From NCBI RefSeq assembly GCF_013694095.1, contig NZ_JACEFB010000007.1, forward strand, positions 144,086-208,085: a stretch of 64,000 nt of DNA. The letters are read 5' to 3'. Both the position numbers and the translations under genes were made by a program. Positions 43,845 to 53,033 of the stretch are shown in pieces. The stretch is from Thermogemmata fonticola. Lineage in GTDB: Bacteria > Planctomycetota > Planctomycetia > Gemmatales > Gemmataceae. Below the pieces are notes generated by a model. That model was not told the origin of the DNA, did no database searches, and saw nothing but the letters and a program-made list of their open reading frames with translations. How positions within the stretch are numbered: position 1 is the first letter of the stretch; each line of letters opens with the position of its first letter.

Positions 43845-45425
43845 TCAGGGGGTGTAGGTTTGCCACCACCGCAGCCAGGGGTGAAGTCCCGGCGTTCGCT
43901 GCGTGGAGCGCACGGCGTCAGCGAAACGGGCCTTGTCATCCTCGGTATTGCGGTGAGGAACCTGGCGGACGAAGTCTAACAACTGCTCCGGGGAGCGCTT
44001 TTGGGTGCGCAAGTCTCTCATGAGATGGCTGCCGGCCCAGTACACAGTCAGAGCTTTCAGAACGGTTTGCGGCGGGCTGGTACTCCACAGGGGCGCCTGG
44101 GCTTCGTCCAGGAGCAAATCCACGAGGTGGCTCATTGCCGCCAGGTCTTTGTCGGGCACTTGCAGACGAATAGCGAGCCAGGGCTGGCCAGGAGCACGGG
44201 GGCGGACGTCGAGCCGGTAAGCGGTTCCTTTTTCCAGCACGATCCAATGTCCGGCGGGGGCGGGACGGGCGTCGGCGGCGTCGGTTTGCAGGGCAATGTT
44301 GGCCTGGCTTTTCTGGCGTTGGCGAGCGAAAAGGAACTCTTGATGGAGGAAAGCAGCGGCTCGGCGCCAATCGGGGCGGTCTTCCGCGACTTGGATGGTC
44401 ACGTCCTCCTTGACCAGGGCATCGAAGCGGGCATCGTGATCCTTGAACGGTCCCCAGTCCGCGACGACTTGAGTTTGAGCGGCGGTAGCGACATAGCGAT
44501 AGAGCGTGGCGGTCGCTTCCACCCCGATGCGGAACTCCTCAGCGAAGACCGCTTGCAAGGCCTCGGAATCGCGAAACGCGGGCTTATCCGGCCAGTGGTG
44601 CCAGAGGGCAAAGGGCAAGAGCCACTGGCCTTGGTATTCGGCGGCCAGCCAACGATGGTAGAAGCTCCAGCCTTCGATGCCGTTGCACCGCTCGTATTCC
44701 GTCAGCCGTTCCAGAGGCGTGCCTTGCAAAGCCTTGCTGCGCCGACGCAGAATCTCGGACCAAGTCCAAGCGGGCTGTTGCCCCAAACTCTGACCGCCGA
44801 CAATGGTCCCTCGCTGGTCCGGGGGCAAGGACAAGGCAGCGGCGGTATCTTCCAGCCAGTCGTGGACGTAACCTTGGACCCCGGTGTAGAGGTCCGGTAA
44901 CAATTCGGGAGGCTTCTGCGCGGTGAAAAAGCCCCGGTCCTTCATCAACTCGGCTTTCCGACCTCGGGCATAACGCCGCACTTCCCGGCTGGCACGCTCC
45001 ACCGGCAATTTGTCCAGCAGCGGACGGACGGAAGCAGGAAGCAGATCGTCTGACGCCCTGGCGTTGCTCATCATCAGGAGCGGACTGTGGCTCATGCACA
45101 ACGCATCCTGAGGATAATGGCTGGCCACCGAAGCCAGAAAACAGGCCCGTGGACCATCGCCCTGCCGCAACGCCTCGACCGCTTCGCGGACCAGCAGCAG
45201 CACGGCCCAGCGGCCATTCTCCCCTTGGGCAATGTCCCAGTCGTTCATCCGGTCCGGATAAACCCCGAAAGCGCAGTGGTCGGGATGGGAGCGAAAGGGT
45301 TCCGGAACCAAACCAGCGAGGGCCGGCATGCGGGACGCTTGGTCATGTGCTCGCGTCCAACCCCAGACCCAGGAGATTGTCCCGACCAGGACAACGGCGC
45401 AAGCCAGAAAACGGCAGGCAAGCAT
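43845..45425 (-). CDS. Secreted hypothetical protein (possible zinc-phospholipase-like fold)
   Basis: A 526-residue protein with a signal peptide (MLACRFLACAVVLVGTISW) and GGAGGAAG just upstream of the ATG. The N-terminal half has an arrangement reminiscent of zinc phospholipase C/P1 nuclease proteins: HPDHCAFGVYPDR near the mature N-terminus and a helix FLASVASHYPQDALCMSHS in which His and Asp are spaced for metal binding, but the full zinc set is not proven. A mid-section (ERCNGIEGWSFYHRW) and a C-terminal helical domain (FLHQEFLFARQRQK) follow. Probably periplasmic. Function unknown; I offer the metal-hydrolase idea as inference only. Confidence 0.7.
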   Translation of the reverse strand: MLACRFLACAVVLVGTISWVWGWTRAHDQASRMPALAGLVPEPFRSHPDHCAFGVYPDRMNDWDIAQGENGRWAVLLLVREAVEALRQGDGPRACFLASVASHYPQDALCMSHSPLLMMSNARASDDLLPASVRPLLDKLPVERASREVRRYARGRKAELMKDRGFFTAQKPPELLPDLYTGVQGYVHDWLEDTAAALSLPPDQRGTIVGGQSLGQQPAWTWSEILRRRSKALQGTPLERLTEYERCNGIEGWSFYHRWLAAEYQGQWLLPFALWHHWPDKPAFRDSEALQAVFAEEFRIGVEATATLYRYVATAAQTQVVADWGPFKDHDARFDALVKEDVTIQVAEDRPDWRRAAAFLHQEFLFARQRQKSQANIALQTDAADARPAPAGHWIVLEKGTAYRLDVRPRAPGQPWLAIRLQVPDKDLAAMSHLVDLLLDEAQAPLWSTSPPQTVLKALTVYWAGSHLMRDLRTQKRSPEQLLDFVRQVPHRNTEDDKARFADAVRSTQRTPGLHPWLRWWQTYTP

Positions 45426-45987
45426 GCAGCTTCCTCCGGAAGTGGGTCAGCACTGCGAACGCTTGATCTCGCACCTGGCTACCGGTTCCGACGAACTAGC
45501 TCGGCGAAGCTAACGGGGCTAGATTTTGCGGCTTTGTAGACAAAGACGCTTCGCTGGGGGAAAGGTTCCTGTCCGGGGCCGGAATGAAAGGTGAAGGAGA
45601 CTCCTGAAGTAGGGTGGGGATGTGCAGAGGCGGAGGAGGGAGGTCAGTTCTGTCCCTGGGGCTGAGTTTGTCCCTGCGGCTGGGTCTATGCCTGGGGCTG
45701 AGAACGAGAGAGGCGGGCGGATTGTAATTTTTACCAGGCGGCGGGAGGGGTGGGGCGCCGGTTGTAGTTATTACAGCGACGCTAGCGTCCGCTGATCTCT
45801 TCGCTACGTCTGGTGCGATCGGGAAGTTGCATCTGAGCCGCAGGAAAAGCGGCAGGTTTTTGGGGGGAGCCTTCCGCGCGCTATGCCCGGCACGCCAGTT
45901 GCCAGATAAACTTCTGACGCACGGAGTTGACAAGCCGATCGACAGGAAGTCGAGGGTTCCGGCGTCGTTACCACGGAGGTCAAGGGA
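45426..45987. other. Intergenic stretch between divergent secreted-protein genes
   Basis: About 560 bases. The only structured element is a threefold 18-bp repeat at 45649-45702. The part from 45720 to 45790 is AT-richer and has GTAATTTTTACC and GTTATTACAGC-like words, a plausible promoter zone, but I cannot assign boxes. A long minus-strand frame across this region is a shadow of the metalloprotease gene. Confidence 0.55.
45649..45702. repeat. 18-bp tandem repeat, three imperfect copies
   Basis: TCTGTCCCTGGGGCTGAG, TTTGTCCCTGCGGCTGGG and TCTATGCCTGGGGCTGAG follow each other without gaps. They are intergenic, 286 bases upstream of the metalloprotease gene. Confidence 0.85.
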
Positions 45988-47190
45988 ATGACGCTGCGGT
46001 GGCTGGTGGTCGGGGCGGTTGCAACCGGGGTCGTGCTGCTGGGCGATGCCAGGGCGCACGCTGCCGTCTTTGAGACGCCGAACTTTCGTGTCGAAGCTCC
46101 CACGCCGGAATTGGCCCGCAAGTTTGGGGAAATGGCCGAGTTTTACCGGCGGCAGAAGGCCCTGGAATGGCTGGGGCGGGAAATGCCTCCCTGGCCGGAA
46201 CGCTGCCTGCTCCGCGTGCGCGTTGAGCTGGGATCGGCAGGGGGCGCCACCACCTTCTCCTTCCATCCCCGTGGCGGCGTCGCTTCCCAACAGATGGAAA
46301 TCCGCGGCGAAGTCCGGCAATTGCTCCACAGCGTCCTGCCCCACGAGATCACCCACACCGTCTTCGCCCATTATTTCGGGCGTCCTGTGCCGCGCTGGGC
46401 TGATGAAGGCGGCAGCGTCCTGTCGGAAAACGAAGAGGAACGCTTCCAGCATGACATCCGCTGCCGGGAAATCCTCAACGCCGGCCGGGCATACGTCCTG
46501 CGCACCCTCTTCCGCATGACGGATTATCCGCGGGACATGATCGTGGTCTATGCTCAGGGGTACTCGGTGACGGCGTTTTTGGTGGAGCGCGGCGGGGGCG
46601 GCCAGATCGGGCGGGCCAAGTTCCTCCAATTCCTGGCCCTCGGCATGCAGGGGAACGATCCCCGCTATCACGGTACGGTCGAAAGCTGGAACGAAGCAGT
46701 GCGGCGGATTTACGGCTGGGACTCGGTCGATGCCCTGGAGCGGGCCTGGCTGGAGTCGCTGCGGACTCCGCCGTCGCGGACCGCGGCGCGGGAACTGGGG
46801 AATGTATTCTCCGACCGCGGCGGCCACCTCACCGCCACGGCATCCACGGCGACAGGCCGCACTCCGCCTTCCAATCCCGTGACCGGACGCAGCGAAGTCC
46901 GCAGCAGCGCCCTGCCGGCTCTGCCTCTGCTCGAACCGCCCGTGCGGGCCATCCGCGCTGCCGCCCCGGACCACGAACCGCTCGAAACGGTCCCGCCGCG
47001 GGGAACACTTCCGCCGTCTGCAACGGTCCCAGCCCAGGGAGCGGTCCCACCGCAGGGAGCGGCTTCGCCCCTTTCACCCTACGGCGCGCGTCCTGCCGTC
47101 GTCCCGACGATGCCGACTTCCTGCCCGAATGGTGCCTGTCCGCCGCCGGTGCTGCTCCCGCCAGAGATTCCCGCTCCTGTTCGTCCTTGA
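45988..47190 (+). CDS. Secreted peptidase MA-like protein with HEXXH motif
   Basis: A 400-residue protein with a signal peptide (LVVGAVATGVVLLGDARAHA). The zinc motif HEITH lies at 119-123 in LPHEITHTVFAHYF, and Glu140 of WADEGGSVL is the likely third ligand, as in gluzincins of the peptidase MA group. After the catalytic domain (to about 270) the last ~130 residues are Pro/Ala/Thr-rich with PPQGAVPPQG-type repeats, probably an extended wall- or surface-exposed tail. GGAGG lies about 9 bases upstream of the ATG. Substrate unknown. Confidence 0.88.
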   Translation: MTLRWLVVGAVATGVVLLGDARAHAAVFETPNFRVEAPTPELARKFGEMAEFYRRQKALEWLGREMPPWPERCLLRVRVELGSAGGATTFSFHPRGGVASQQMEIRGEVRQLLHSVLPHEITHTVFAHYFGRPVPRWADEGGSVLSENEEERFQHDIRCREILNAGRAYVLRTLFRMTDYPRDMIVVYAQGYSVTAFLVERGGGGQIGRAKFLQFLALGMQGNDPRYHGTVESWNEAVRRIYGWDSVDALERAWLESLRTPPSRTAARELGNVFSDRGGHLTATASTATGRTPPSNPVTGRSEVRSSALPALPLLEPPVRAIRAAAPDHEPLETVPPRGTLPPSATVPAQGAVPPQGAASPLSPYGARPAVVPTMPTSCPNGACPPPVLLPPEIPAPVRP

Positions 47191-47316
47191 GGCCTGTTCG
47201 TCCTTGAGGGGGGCCTTTGGGAAAAAGCGAGCCGTTCGGAAGAAGCGAGTTCTTCTCGAAAATCCCCCAGCTTCGGCGAAGCCAGCGGCGTCCTGTGTTG
47301 TTTCAGGCGGCTGGTT

Positions 47317-48435
47317 TCAGGCGGCTTCGGCGTTAGGTTCGGCTTCGGGACGGGCGAGTTGAGCAGGGGAAAAGAGGTAGCCCGCGGGGGCAGGGAGCTG
47401 GTGAGGTCCGACCGGTCCGTGGGCGTGGCCTTCCCAGGCGTGCTGGTGCAGAGCATCAAGGACGCGTTCGGCCAGGGCGAGGGCTTCCCGGCCATCCTGA
47501 CCGCTGACGCGGGGCCGTTCCCCGGTGCGGACGCAGTGCAAAAAGTGCTGGATTTCCGCGGTGAGCATGTCCCCCTTGCGGTCGCCGTCAAGATGAAGGA
47601 CCTGGAGGTAGCGGCCGAAGAGTTCCTCCTTGAGGCGGGCGCGGGCGGCGGCGTCGAGCTGCTCCAAGGGGATGCCGTAGCGGCGCACCTCCTCGCTGGG
47701 TTGGACCAGGATCAGCTTGCGCGTGACGAAGTCGATGCCGGCGTACCCTTCGGGCGCCCAGATGCGCAGGCGGCGCTTGGGATGGCGGGTGATGCGGCTG
47801 GCCGTTACGTGGGCGATGCAGCCGTTGGCGAATTCCAGCCGGGCGTTGACCATGTCCTCGTGCCCGCCGAAGACGGAGGCTCCCACCGCCGCCACGCGCT
47901 CCACAGGAGCGCCGACCAGGGTCAGCAGCAGGTCCAGATCGTGGATCATCAGGTCCAGGACCGCGCCGATGTCCGTAGAGCGGCCGGTGAAGGGGCCGTG
48001 GCGTTCGGCTTCGATGAATTTGGGGCGGATGGGCCGGCGGAGGAGTTCCTCGAAGGCGGGGTTGAAGCGCTCGATGTGCCCGACCTGGAGGGGGACGCCG
48101 GCGCGCTGGGCCAGGGCGATGAGGTGGTCCGCTTCGGCCAGAGTGCGGCAGATCGGCTTTTCCACCAGCACAGGAACCCCGGCTTCGAGAAAGGCGGCGG
48201 CCACCTCGTGATGATACACGGTTGGGGTGACCACATGCACCGCATCCACCTGGCGCAGAAGCGGCTGGTAGTGGGTGTAGGGGCGGGTGCCGAGACGTTC
48301 AGCGACGAGGCGGGCCTGTTCGGGATTGACATCCACCACGCCGACCAGTTCCACATCCGGCAGGTGGGCCAGAATGCGGGCATGGTGCTGGCCCAGATGT
48401 CCGACGCCGATGACAGCGGTGCGTAAACGGGTCAT
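47317..48435 (-). CDS. Gfo/Idh/MocA-family NAD(P)-dependent oxidoreductase
   Basis: A 372-residue sugar-type dehydrogenase. The Rossmann opening is RTAVIGVGHLGQHHARIL, with DVNPEQARLVAERLG and VHVVTPTVYHHEVAAAFLEAG next. VLVEKPICRTLAEA carries the conserved EKP. The C-terminal domain has DIGAVLDLMIHDLDLLL, whose Asp-x-x-x-His is typical of the catalytic region. Start at 48435; seventeen upstream residues in frame are unlikely. It lies 47 bases after lpxC on the same strand. In planctomycetes and chlamydiae such a gene often sits with lipid A genes, so it may modify a UDP-sugar for the outer membrane; this is inference. Confidence 0.92.
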   Translation of the reverse strand: MTRLRTAVIGVGHLGQHHARILAHLPDVELVGVVDVNPEQARLVAERLGTRPYTHYQPLLRQVDAVHVVTPTVYHHEVAAAFLEAGVPVLVEKPICRTLAEADHLIALAQRAGVPLQVGHIERFNPAFEELLRRPIRPKFIEAERHGPFTGRSTDIGAVLDLMIHDLDLLLTLVGAPVERVAAVGASVFGGHEDMVNARLEFANGCIAHVTASRITRHPKRRLRIWAPEGYAGIDFVTRKLILVQPSEEVRRYGIPLEQLDAAARARLKEELFGRYLQVLHLDGDRKGDMLTAEIQHFLHCVRTGERPRVSGQDGREALALAERVLDALHQHAWEGHAHGPVGPHQLPAPAGYLFSPAQLARPEAEPNAEAA

Positions 48436-48482
48436 GTCAACCCCAGGATGATGGTCGCGGGATGCGGGAGCGGAACCTCCGG

Positions 48483-49388
48483 TCAAGCGGCCCAGGAGAG
48501 GGCGCGTGTCGCAGTCGGCCGGGCGATGGCTTGCCGTCCCTGTCCCAGACGCCGGGCCAGTTCCACGTTGAGGGTATGGCCGGACCGGCAGGCCACAATA
48601 TGCCCGGCCAGGTCTTCGCCGAACAAGGCCAGATCGCCGATCAGGTCCAGGATTTTGTGCCGGGCCGGTTCATCGGCAAAGCGCAGGCGGTTGTCCACCG
48701 GACCGCTCGGACCGAAGACCAGAATGTCCGACGGTTGAAGATGCGTCCCGATGCCCTGTTCGCGCAACTGCTGGGCTTCCCGCACGGTGAGGAAGGTGCG
48801 GCAGGGGGCCACGTCCTGGAGGAAGACCGCGGGTGTCAGGCGGACGCTGAAGCGCTGCGGTGCGATGGGAGCAAACGGGCCGTAGTCGAGCAGGTAAGTC
48901 AGCCGCAGTTCGCAGCAGCCAGGCGGAGGCGGATGGAAAGTCAAGGTCGCGCCCTCCCGGCGGAGCGTGAGGGGCTGCGTGACACTCCAGATACGGCGCG
49001 GGCGGGGCTGAAGGATGCTGCCAGCGCTCAGAAGCAGGCGGGCATAATCGGCGGCGGAGCCGTCCAGGCCCGGCGGTTCCGGTCCTTCCAGATCGATGCG
49101 GCAGTTGTCGATGCGCAAGCCCGCGAGAGCAGCCAGCAAATGTTCGACCACGGTGACGCTGTGGCTGGAGCTGCTCAGGGTGGTACGCCGTTGGGTCCCC
49201 ACCGCAGCGGAAACCTGAGCGGGAATCAGCGGGGCGCCGGGCAGGTCCAGCCGCCGAAAGACGATGCCGCTATCCGGCGGGGCTGGATGCAAGCTGAGGC
49301 GGACCGGCTGGCCGCTGATCAATCCCCGCCCCGTGAGGGCGGCACTTCGAGCCAAGGTGCGCTGCGCGCGTGTGGCCAGAATCTGCAC
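48483..49388 (-). CDS. lpxC: UDP-3-O-acyl-N-acetylglucosamine deacetylase
   Basis: A 301-residue zinc amidase that commits UDP-GlcNAc to lipid A synthesis. The zinc-binding HLL motif is present in VVEHLLAALAG (His83, Glu82), the second half has DEPARHKILDLIGDLALFG (His and Asp ligands) and SGHTLNVEL carries the catalytic histidine. The expected Gly-rich GLDGSAADYARLL segment is present. GTG at 49388 is the start, with AAGGAGG about 5 bases upstream. It follows the OmpH-like gene on the same strand, matching outer-membrane assembly clusters. It shows the host makes lipid A-type lipopolysaccharide. Confidence 0.95.
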   Translation of the reverse strand: MQILATRAQRTLARSAALTGRGLISGQPVRLSLHPAPPDSGIVFRRLDLPGAPLIPAQVSAAVGTQRRTTLSSSSHSVTVVEHLLAALAGLRIDNCRIDLEGPEPPGLDGSAADYARLLLSAGSILQPRPRRIWSVTQPLTLRREGATLTFHPPPPGCCELRLTYLLDYGPFAPIAPQRFSVRLTPAVFLQDVAPCRTFLTVREAQQLREQGIGTHLQPSDILVFGPSGPVDNRLRFADEPARHKILDLIGDLALFGEDLAGHIVACRSGHTLNVELARRLGQGRQAIARPTATRALSWAA

Positions 49389-49600
49389 GGTGCCTCCTTG
49401 CTATCCGTGGGCAGGCCGACGTTCGGAACTGTGCTCCCACCATCCCTGCGGGAGCGCACCGCTTGTCGGTCTCAGGGAATATCGGCACGGCGAACAGGGG
49501 AATTTACCCTGGAGCCATCCCGCCACGCTAGAGGAAAAAGGCCGGGGCGGCTTCCCGGATGACTCCCCGGCGTCCGAAACCACTCGGCCACGCTCCCACC

Positions 49601-50326
49601 TCAGCGCTGCGTCGGATTGGCGGGAGCGGAACCGCCCGTCGGCGTCACCCCTTGACCCAACGGCGGCAGCTTGTTCACATCCACGATGTTCCCCTGGGCA
49701 TCCTTGGGGGGATACCAGGCGTTGAGCGTCTGGATTAACACCGGTGTCAAGTCCACTTGCCGGGCGACGTAGAACGGCTGGGCCGCCGACGGCTTGAGCT
49801 TTAGCTCCTTAATCATCGGGTTTTTCATCTCCTCAGCGGTGACCGCATCAGGATAGGCGAAAACAATGTGATAGCCGTTCATCTCAGCAGTTTTGTCCAC
49901 TACCAGTTTAATTTCATCGTAAAGTTGCGAGATAATGGCGCTCGCCTCGTCGTTGAGGATACGGTTGACCTCGGCTTCGCGGTCCTGGATTTTGCGGCTC
50001 AGTTCGACCATCTGCTTGCCGATTTTGTCGCGCAGTTCCGCCACCTGCTGCTGCTGGTACTCTTGCTGGAGTTTGGCCAATTCCGAGCGCCAGACGAGGA
50101 TGTCCTTGGACAGTTCCTCCCGCTTTTTGTTGAGGAGGTACACCTGGTATTTGGCTTTGCCGTAGTCGCGCATAACGGCGGCCATGTTGAAGACGGCGAT
50201 GGTGGGCCGGGATGGAGCGGTTCCCTGGGGTGTGGTCGCGGGCTGCTGGCCTTGAGCCGGGACGCTCAGTCCGGCCAGTGCGAGGGCTGCCAAACCTGCC
50301 GCCAGTCGTCGGAAGAGTCGTATCAC
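49601..50326 (-). CDS. OmpH/Skp-like periplasmic chaperone
   Basis: A 241-residue protein with a signal peptide (RRLAAGLAALALAGLSVPAQG) and the OmpH start IAVFNMAAVMRDYGKAKYQV. The central 90 residues form a long charged coiled coil (KLQQEYQQQQVAELRDKI, ELSRKIQDREAEVNRIL), the tentacle of Skp-like jellyfish trimers that hold outer-membrane proteins in transit. The Gly/Pro-rich C-terminus (KLPPLGQGVTPTGG) is longer than in enteric Skp (~160 residues). GTG at 50326 is preferred, with AGGAGGA upstream; the frame stays open upstream but those residues look non-coding. It sits next to lpxC. Confidence 0.88.
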   Translation of the reverse strand: MIRLFRRLAAGLAALALAGLSVPAQGQQPATTPQGTAPSRPTIAVFNMAAVMRDYGKAKYQVYLLNKKREELSKDILVWRSELAKLQQEYQQQQVAELRDKIGKQMVELSRKIQDREAEVNRILNDEASAIISQLYDEIKLVVDKTAEMNGYHIVFAYPDAVTAEEMKNPMIKELKLKPSAAQPFYVARQVDLTPVLIQTLNAWYPPKDAQGNIVDVNKLPPLGQGVTPTGGSAPANPTQR

Positions 50327-50842
50327 GCCGGGTCCTCCTGATACCAGCCACGGAGCGGTGCGCGGGAAAGGCGAGCCGCCTGTGCCCATTGGCCCGCTTT
50401 CCGCGAGGCCCAACCTGAGCGGACGTCCCCCGTGGTCGTCCCGCCTGGCCTCTCTGCTTCGGTGATCCGTGCCGTGGGTTCGGCGGAGATACCACCGGTG
50501 CTCCAGGCCGTCAACCCCGACGTGAAGCTGGCTCAGCTCGCGGCCCAGGAGGAATGCCCTACCGCTGCCGCCTGGCTTACCGCTGTGGCGGCCGTGTGGG
50601 TCTTGCCGCTGCCGATGCCGCTGGACCCCCAAGCGCTGGACTCGTTTCGCCCCAGCTCCGATTTGTTGGGCCAGCTCCAGGGCAAGAGCAGCGCCGCCGG
50701 GGAAGGAGGATGAGCGGAGGCGGCGATCGCCTGGGATTGATGGCCATCGGCGGGACCGCTAAAGTGATGCGCTCAGGGATGCGCTCCAAAGCGAAGGTGT
50801 GCTCCCCTGCGAAGAGGGGACTGATCAGGAGAGGGACGCGGG
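50327..50842. other. Intergenic stretch upstream of OmpH-like and membrane-protein genes
   Basis: About 515 bases between divergent genes. A 93-residue plus-strand frame (50432-50713) has no ribosome site or recognisable protein. No repeats or box pairs seen. The last 30 bases contain AGGAGAGGGA, which serves the downstream gene. Confidence 0.45.
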
Positions 50843-52663
50843 ATGAGGCCGTGGTGGTGGCTGCTGGCAGGGGGTGTGGTGCTGGCGGGTCACGGTGTGG
50901 CGGCGGCGCAGCTTTTCGGCGGTTGGGCGGGGTTGTGCGATGAGCGTCCGGTGCTGTCGGGGCGGCATGCGTTGCATCAGTATCATGCGGTGCTGGGGGC
51001 GGCACGGTTGTGGCAGGCGGGGCAGAATGTTTGCTATGATCCGGCCTTTGAGGCGGGTTATCCGAAGACGCCGGTGTTTGACGAGGGCTGCCGTCTGGCG
51101 GAGGTGTGGTACTGGCTAGCGGGGGGGGAATATGCCGCGGGGGTGTACAAGTGGGGCGTGTGGGCTCTGGTGGCGGTGATTCCCGTGGCGGCGGCACTTG
51201 CCCTGTGGGGAGCGGGCGGTTCTCCGGCGGGGATGGTCGCCGCGGCTGTGCTCGCCAGTGTGTGGACCTGGTCCGCCCCCGTGCAACTGCTCCTGGCCAG
51301 CGGGCTGATCGACGGACTGGCAGCGGGTTTGGCCGCCCTGGTCTTCGTACCCCATCTCGTCCGCTTCAGCCAGACGCTGGACGTGGAGGCCTGGCTTCTC
51401 AGCGCCGCCGCCGCTGTGGTGATCTGGTACTGCCAGCCGTTGTTGTGGGTGCCCCTGGGGGTGTTCGTCTTCGTGCATTATCTGGCGATGGCCCCGCAGC
51501 GGGGATTGGCCTGGCACCTGGCCTATGCTGGGATCGCCTGCGCCGGGATTGTGCCGAACGCCTGGTGGCTGGCAGACTGGGGGAAGTACTGGTGGTTGCG
51601 TCCGGCGTGGGAAGGGGAGGGGGTCGGGGCGGCGTTTGCGGGCTGGTCCTGGGGCGGCGTGCCCGGTGGCAGCGTGGTGGCAGCGGCGGGCCTTCTGGCC
51701 GCGCTGCTAGGGTGGGCAGACCGCTGGCGCAGCGGCAGCATGATCGCATTGGCCGGCAGCCTCACAGCGCTGGCCGCCCGTGGCTTTTCGACCGGGCCGT
51801 GGCTCGATGCCGCCGGACAGCGCAGCCTGGAAGTGCTGAGTCTAGCTTGGGGTCTCTTCGGCCTAGTGGGGCTATTCGAGACCGCCTGCCGCCGCGGCGG
51901 GGGCTTTTTCCTCCTTGCTCTGACGGTTTATGCCGCTTTGCTAGCTCTGCCGTTCGTGGGTTCGCCCCAAGTTGCTGACGCCTGGTGGCCGGAACCGGCT
52001 TCGCCCTCCCTGCGTCTGGGTTGGACGCCCGTAGAGGAAGAGTTGCTGGGGCAGCTCCGTCAGCACACCCAGCCGACGGCCCGCATTCTCTGGGAGGAAC
52101 GGGAACGGGAAGCGGATACCGCCTCGGCCTTGCTTCCCCTGGCGACCCAGCGGTGGTACATCGGCGGCCTGCACGCCTGCCTGGAGCACCGCTACTGTGT
52201 GTTGCGCGCGGGGAGTTGGCTGGGCCGGCCCCTCCGCCAGTGGAGCGACGCCGAGCTGGAACAGTGGCTCCGCTGGTTCAACATCGGCTGGATCGTGGCC
52301 CGCAGTGACGAGAGTCTGCGGCGCTGGCAGCGCTATCCCGGCGCCCGCCTCCTCTGGCAGCAGCAGGACGGTCAGGGGCCGCTGGCTTTGCTCGAAATCC
52401 CCCGTCCGCACTCCTACCTCCTCACGGGCCGAGCGGAGAAAATCTGGGGCGATTGCGACCGCATCGTCCTGGAAGAAGTGGTGCCGGATGAACAGGGGGC
52501 GGTGGTGCTCAGCCTGCATTATCTGCCGGGCTTACGCGTTTCCCCCAGCTATGTCCGCCTGGAACGCGCCCCGGAGCCGCAAGGACGCACCGCCGTGGAC
52601 CTCATCCGCCTCCACCTGCCCGCCCCTGTCCCCCGCATCCGCCTGAGCTGGGACAACCCCTGA
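50843..52663 (+). CDS. Polytopic membrane protein, possibly GT-C glycosyltransferase-like
   Basis: A 606-residue inner-membrane protein with about ten to twelve hydrophobic helices between residues 1 and 380. The first periplasmic loop carries an acidic segment (CDERPVLSGRHALHQYHAVL, then YPKTPVFDEGC); Asp/Glu residues in this loop are typical of GT-C glycosyltransferases that use lipid-linked sugars. The C-terminal ~220 residues are soluble (WEEREREADTASALLPLA through ALLEIPRPHSYLLTGRAE), resembling the periplasmic part of YfhO-like or mannosyltransferase-like proteins. Assignment to GT-C is by topology only. AGGAGAG lies upstream of the ATG. Confidence 0.72.
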   Translation: MRPWWWLLAGGVVLAGHGVAAAQLFGGWAGLCDERPVLSGRHALHQYHAVLGAARLWQAGQNVCYDPAFEAGYPKTPVFDEGCRLAEVWYWLAGGEYAAGVYKWGVWALVAVIPVAAALALWGAGGSPAGMVAAAVLASVWTWSAPVQLLLASGLIDGLAAGLAALVFVPHLVRFSQTLDVEAWLLSAAAAVVIWYCQPLLWVPLGVFVFVHYLAMAPQRGLAWHLAYAGIACAGIVPNAWWLADWGKYWWLRPAWEGEGVGAAFAGWSWGGVPGGSVVAAAGLLAALLGWADRWRSGSMIALAGSLTALAARGFSTGPWLDAAGQRSLEVLSLAWGLFGLVGLFETACRRGGGFFLLALTVYAALLALPFVGSPQVADAWWPEPASPSLRLGWTPVEEELLGQLRQHTQPTARILWEEREREADTASALLPLATQRWYIGGLHACLEHRYCVLRAGSWLGRPLRQWSDAELEQWLRWFNIGWIVARSDESLRRWQRYPGARLLWQQQDGQGPLALLEIPRPHSYLLTGRAEKIWGDCDRIVLEEVVPDEQGAVVLSLHYLPGLRVSPSYVRLERAPEPQGRTAVDLIRLHLPAPVPRIRLSWDNP

Positions 52664-52871
52664 AACCCGCCGGAGAAGTCAGGCTTCGGCAGTTTGTGAC
52701 ACGGCACAGTCACTCCCGCCGGAAGCCTGGCCAGTTCCTCTGCCTCCCCTTGTCCAGGAACACCGTCGGGCGCGCGTGGCAAAGGCCGCCACTGGCTACC
52801 TACAATGAAGGCAACTCGGCAAGCGCGCGGACACCGCTGGCTGACTGCCCGGGAAGCGGAACGGTGCGGTT

Positions 52872-52904
52872 GCCGCCGTAAGTTTGGGGCAGTCCGGTTT
52901 TCCG
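52872..52904 (+). repeat. 33-bp direct repeat upstream of folE, copy 1
   Basis: It starts GCCGCCGTAAGTTTGGGGCA and continues through GTCCGGTTTTCCG. It is identical to 52950-52982. Confidence 0.95.
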
Positions 52905-52949
52905 TCATCAGGACTATGGGACTGGAACGGTCCGGCTGCCGCCGAAAGC

Positions 52950-52982
52950 GCCGCCGTAAGTTTGGGGCAGTCCGGTTTTCCG
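52950..52982 (+). repeat. 33-bp direct repeat upstream of folE, copy 2
   Basis: Identical to copy 1, 78 bases further on and 51 bases before the folE start codon. Confidence 0.95.
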
Positions 52983-53033
52983 CTGGACGTTGGGAGTGGA
53001 TCGCTGCCCACCTGCATCGGGGAGGAAGCTGCC

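Larger units (their letters stand above)
52664..53033. other. Leader region of folE with a repeated 33-bp element
   Basis: About 370 bases between the membrane-protein gene and folE. It contains two identical 33-bp sequences (52872-52904 and 52950-52982). Frames here ([11 protein letters not shown] and [10 protein letters not shown] repeats) only reflect those repeats. Confidence 0.55.

Noticed and set aside
45496..46974. 492-residue minus-strand frame across the metalloprotease gene
   Set aside because: The plus strand has a signal peptide, HEITH and a ribosome site; the minus frame is His/Arg-rich and patternless.
50432..50713. 93-residue plus-strand frame upstream of the membrane-protein gene
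   Set aside because: No ribosome site, no recognisable domain, and it lies over the leader of the divergent OmpH-like gene.
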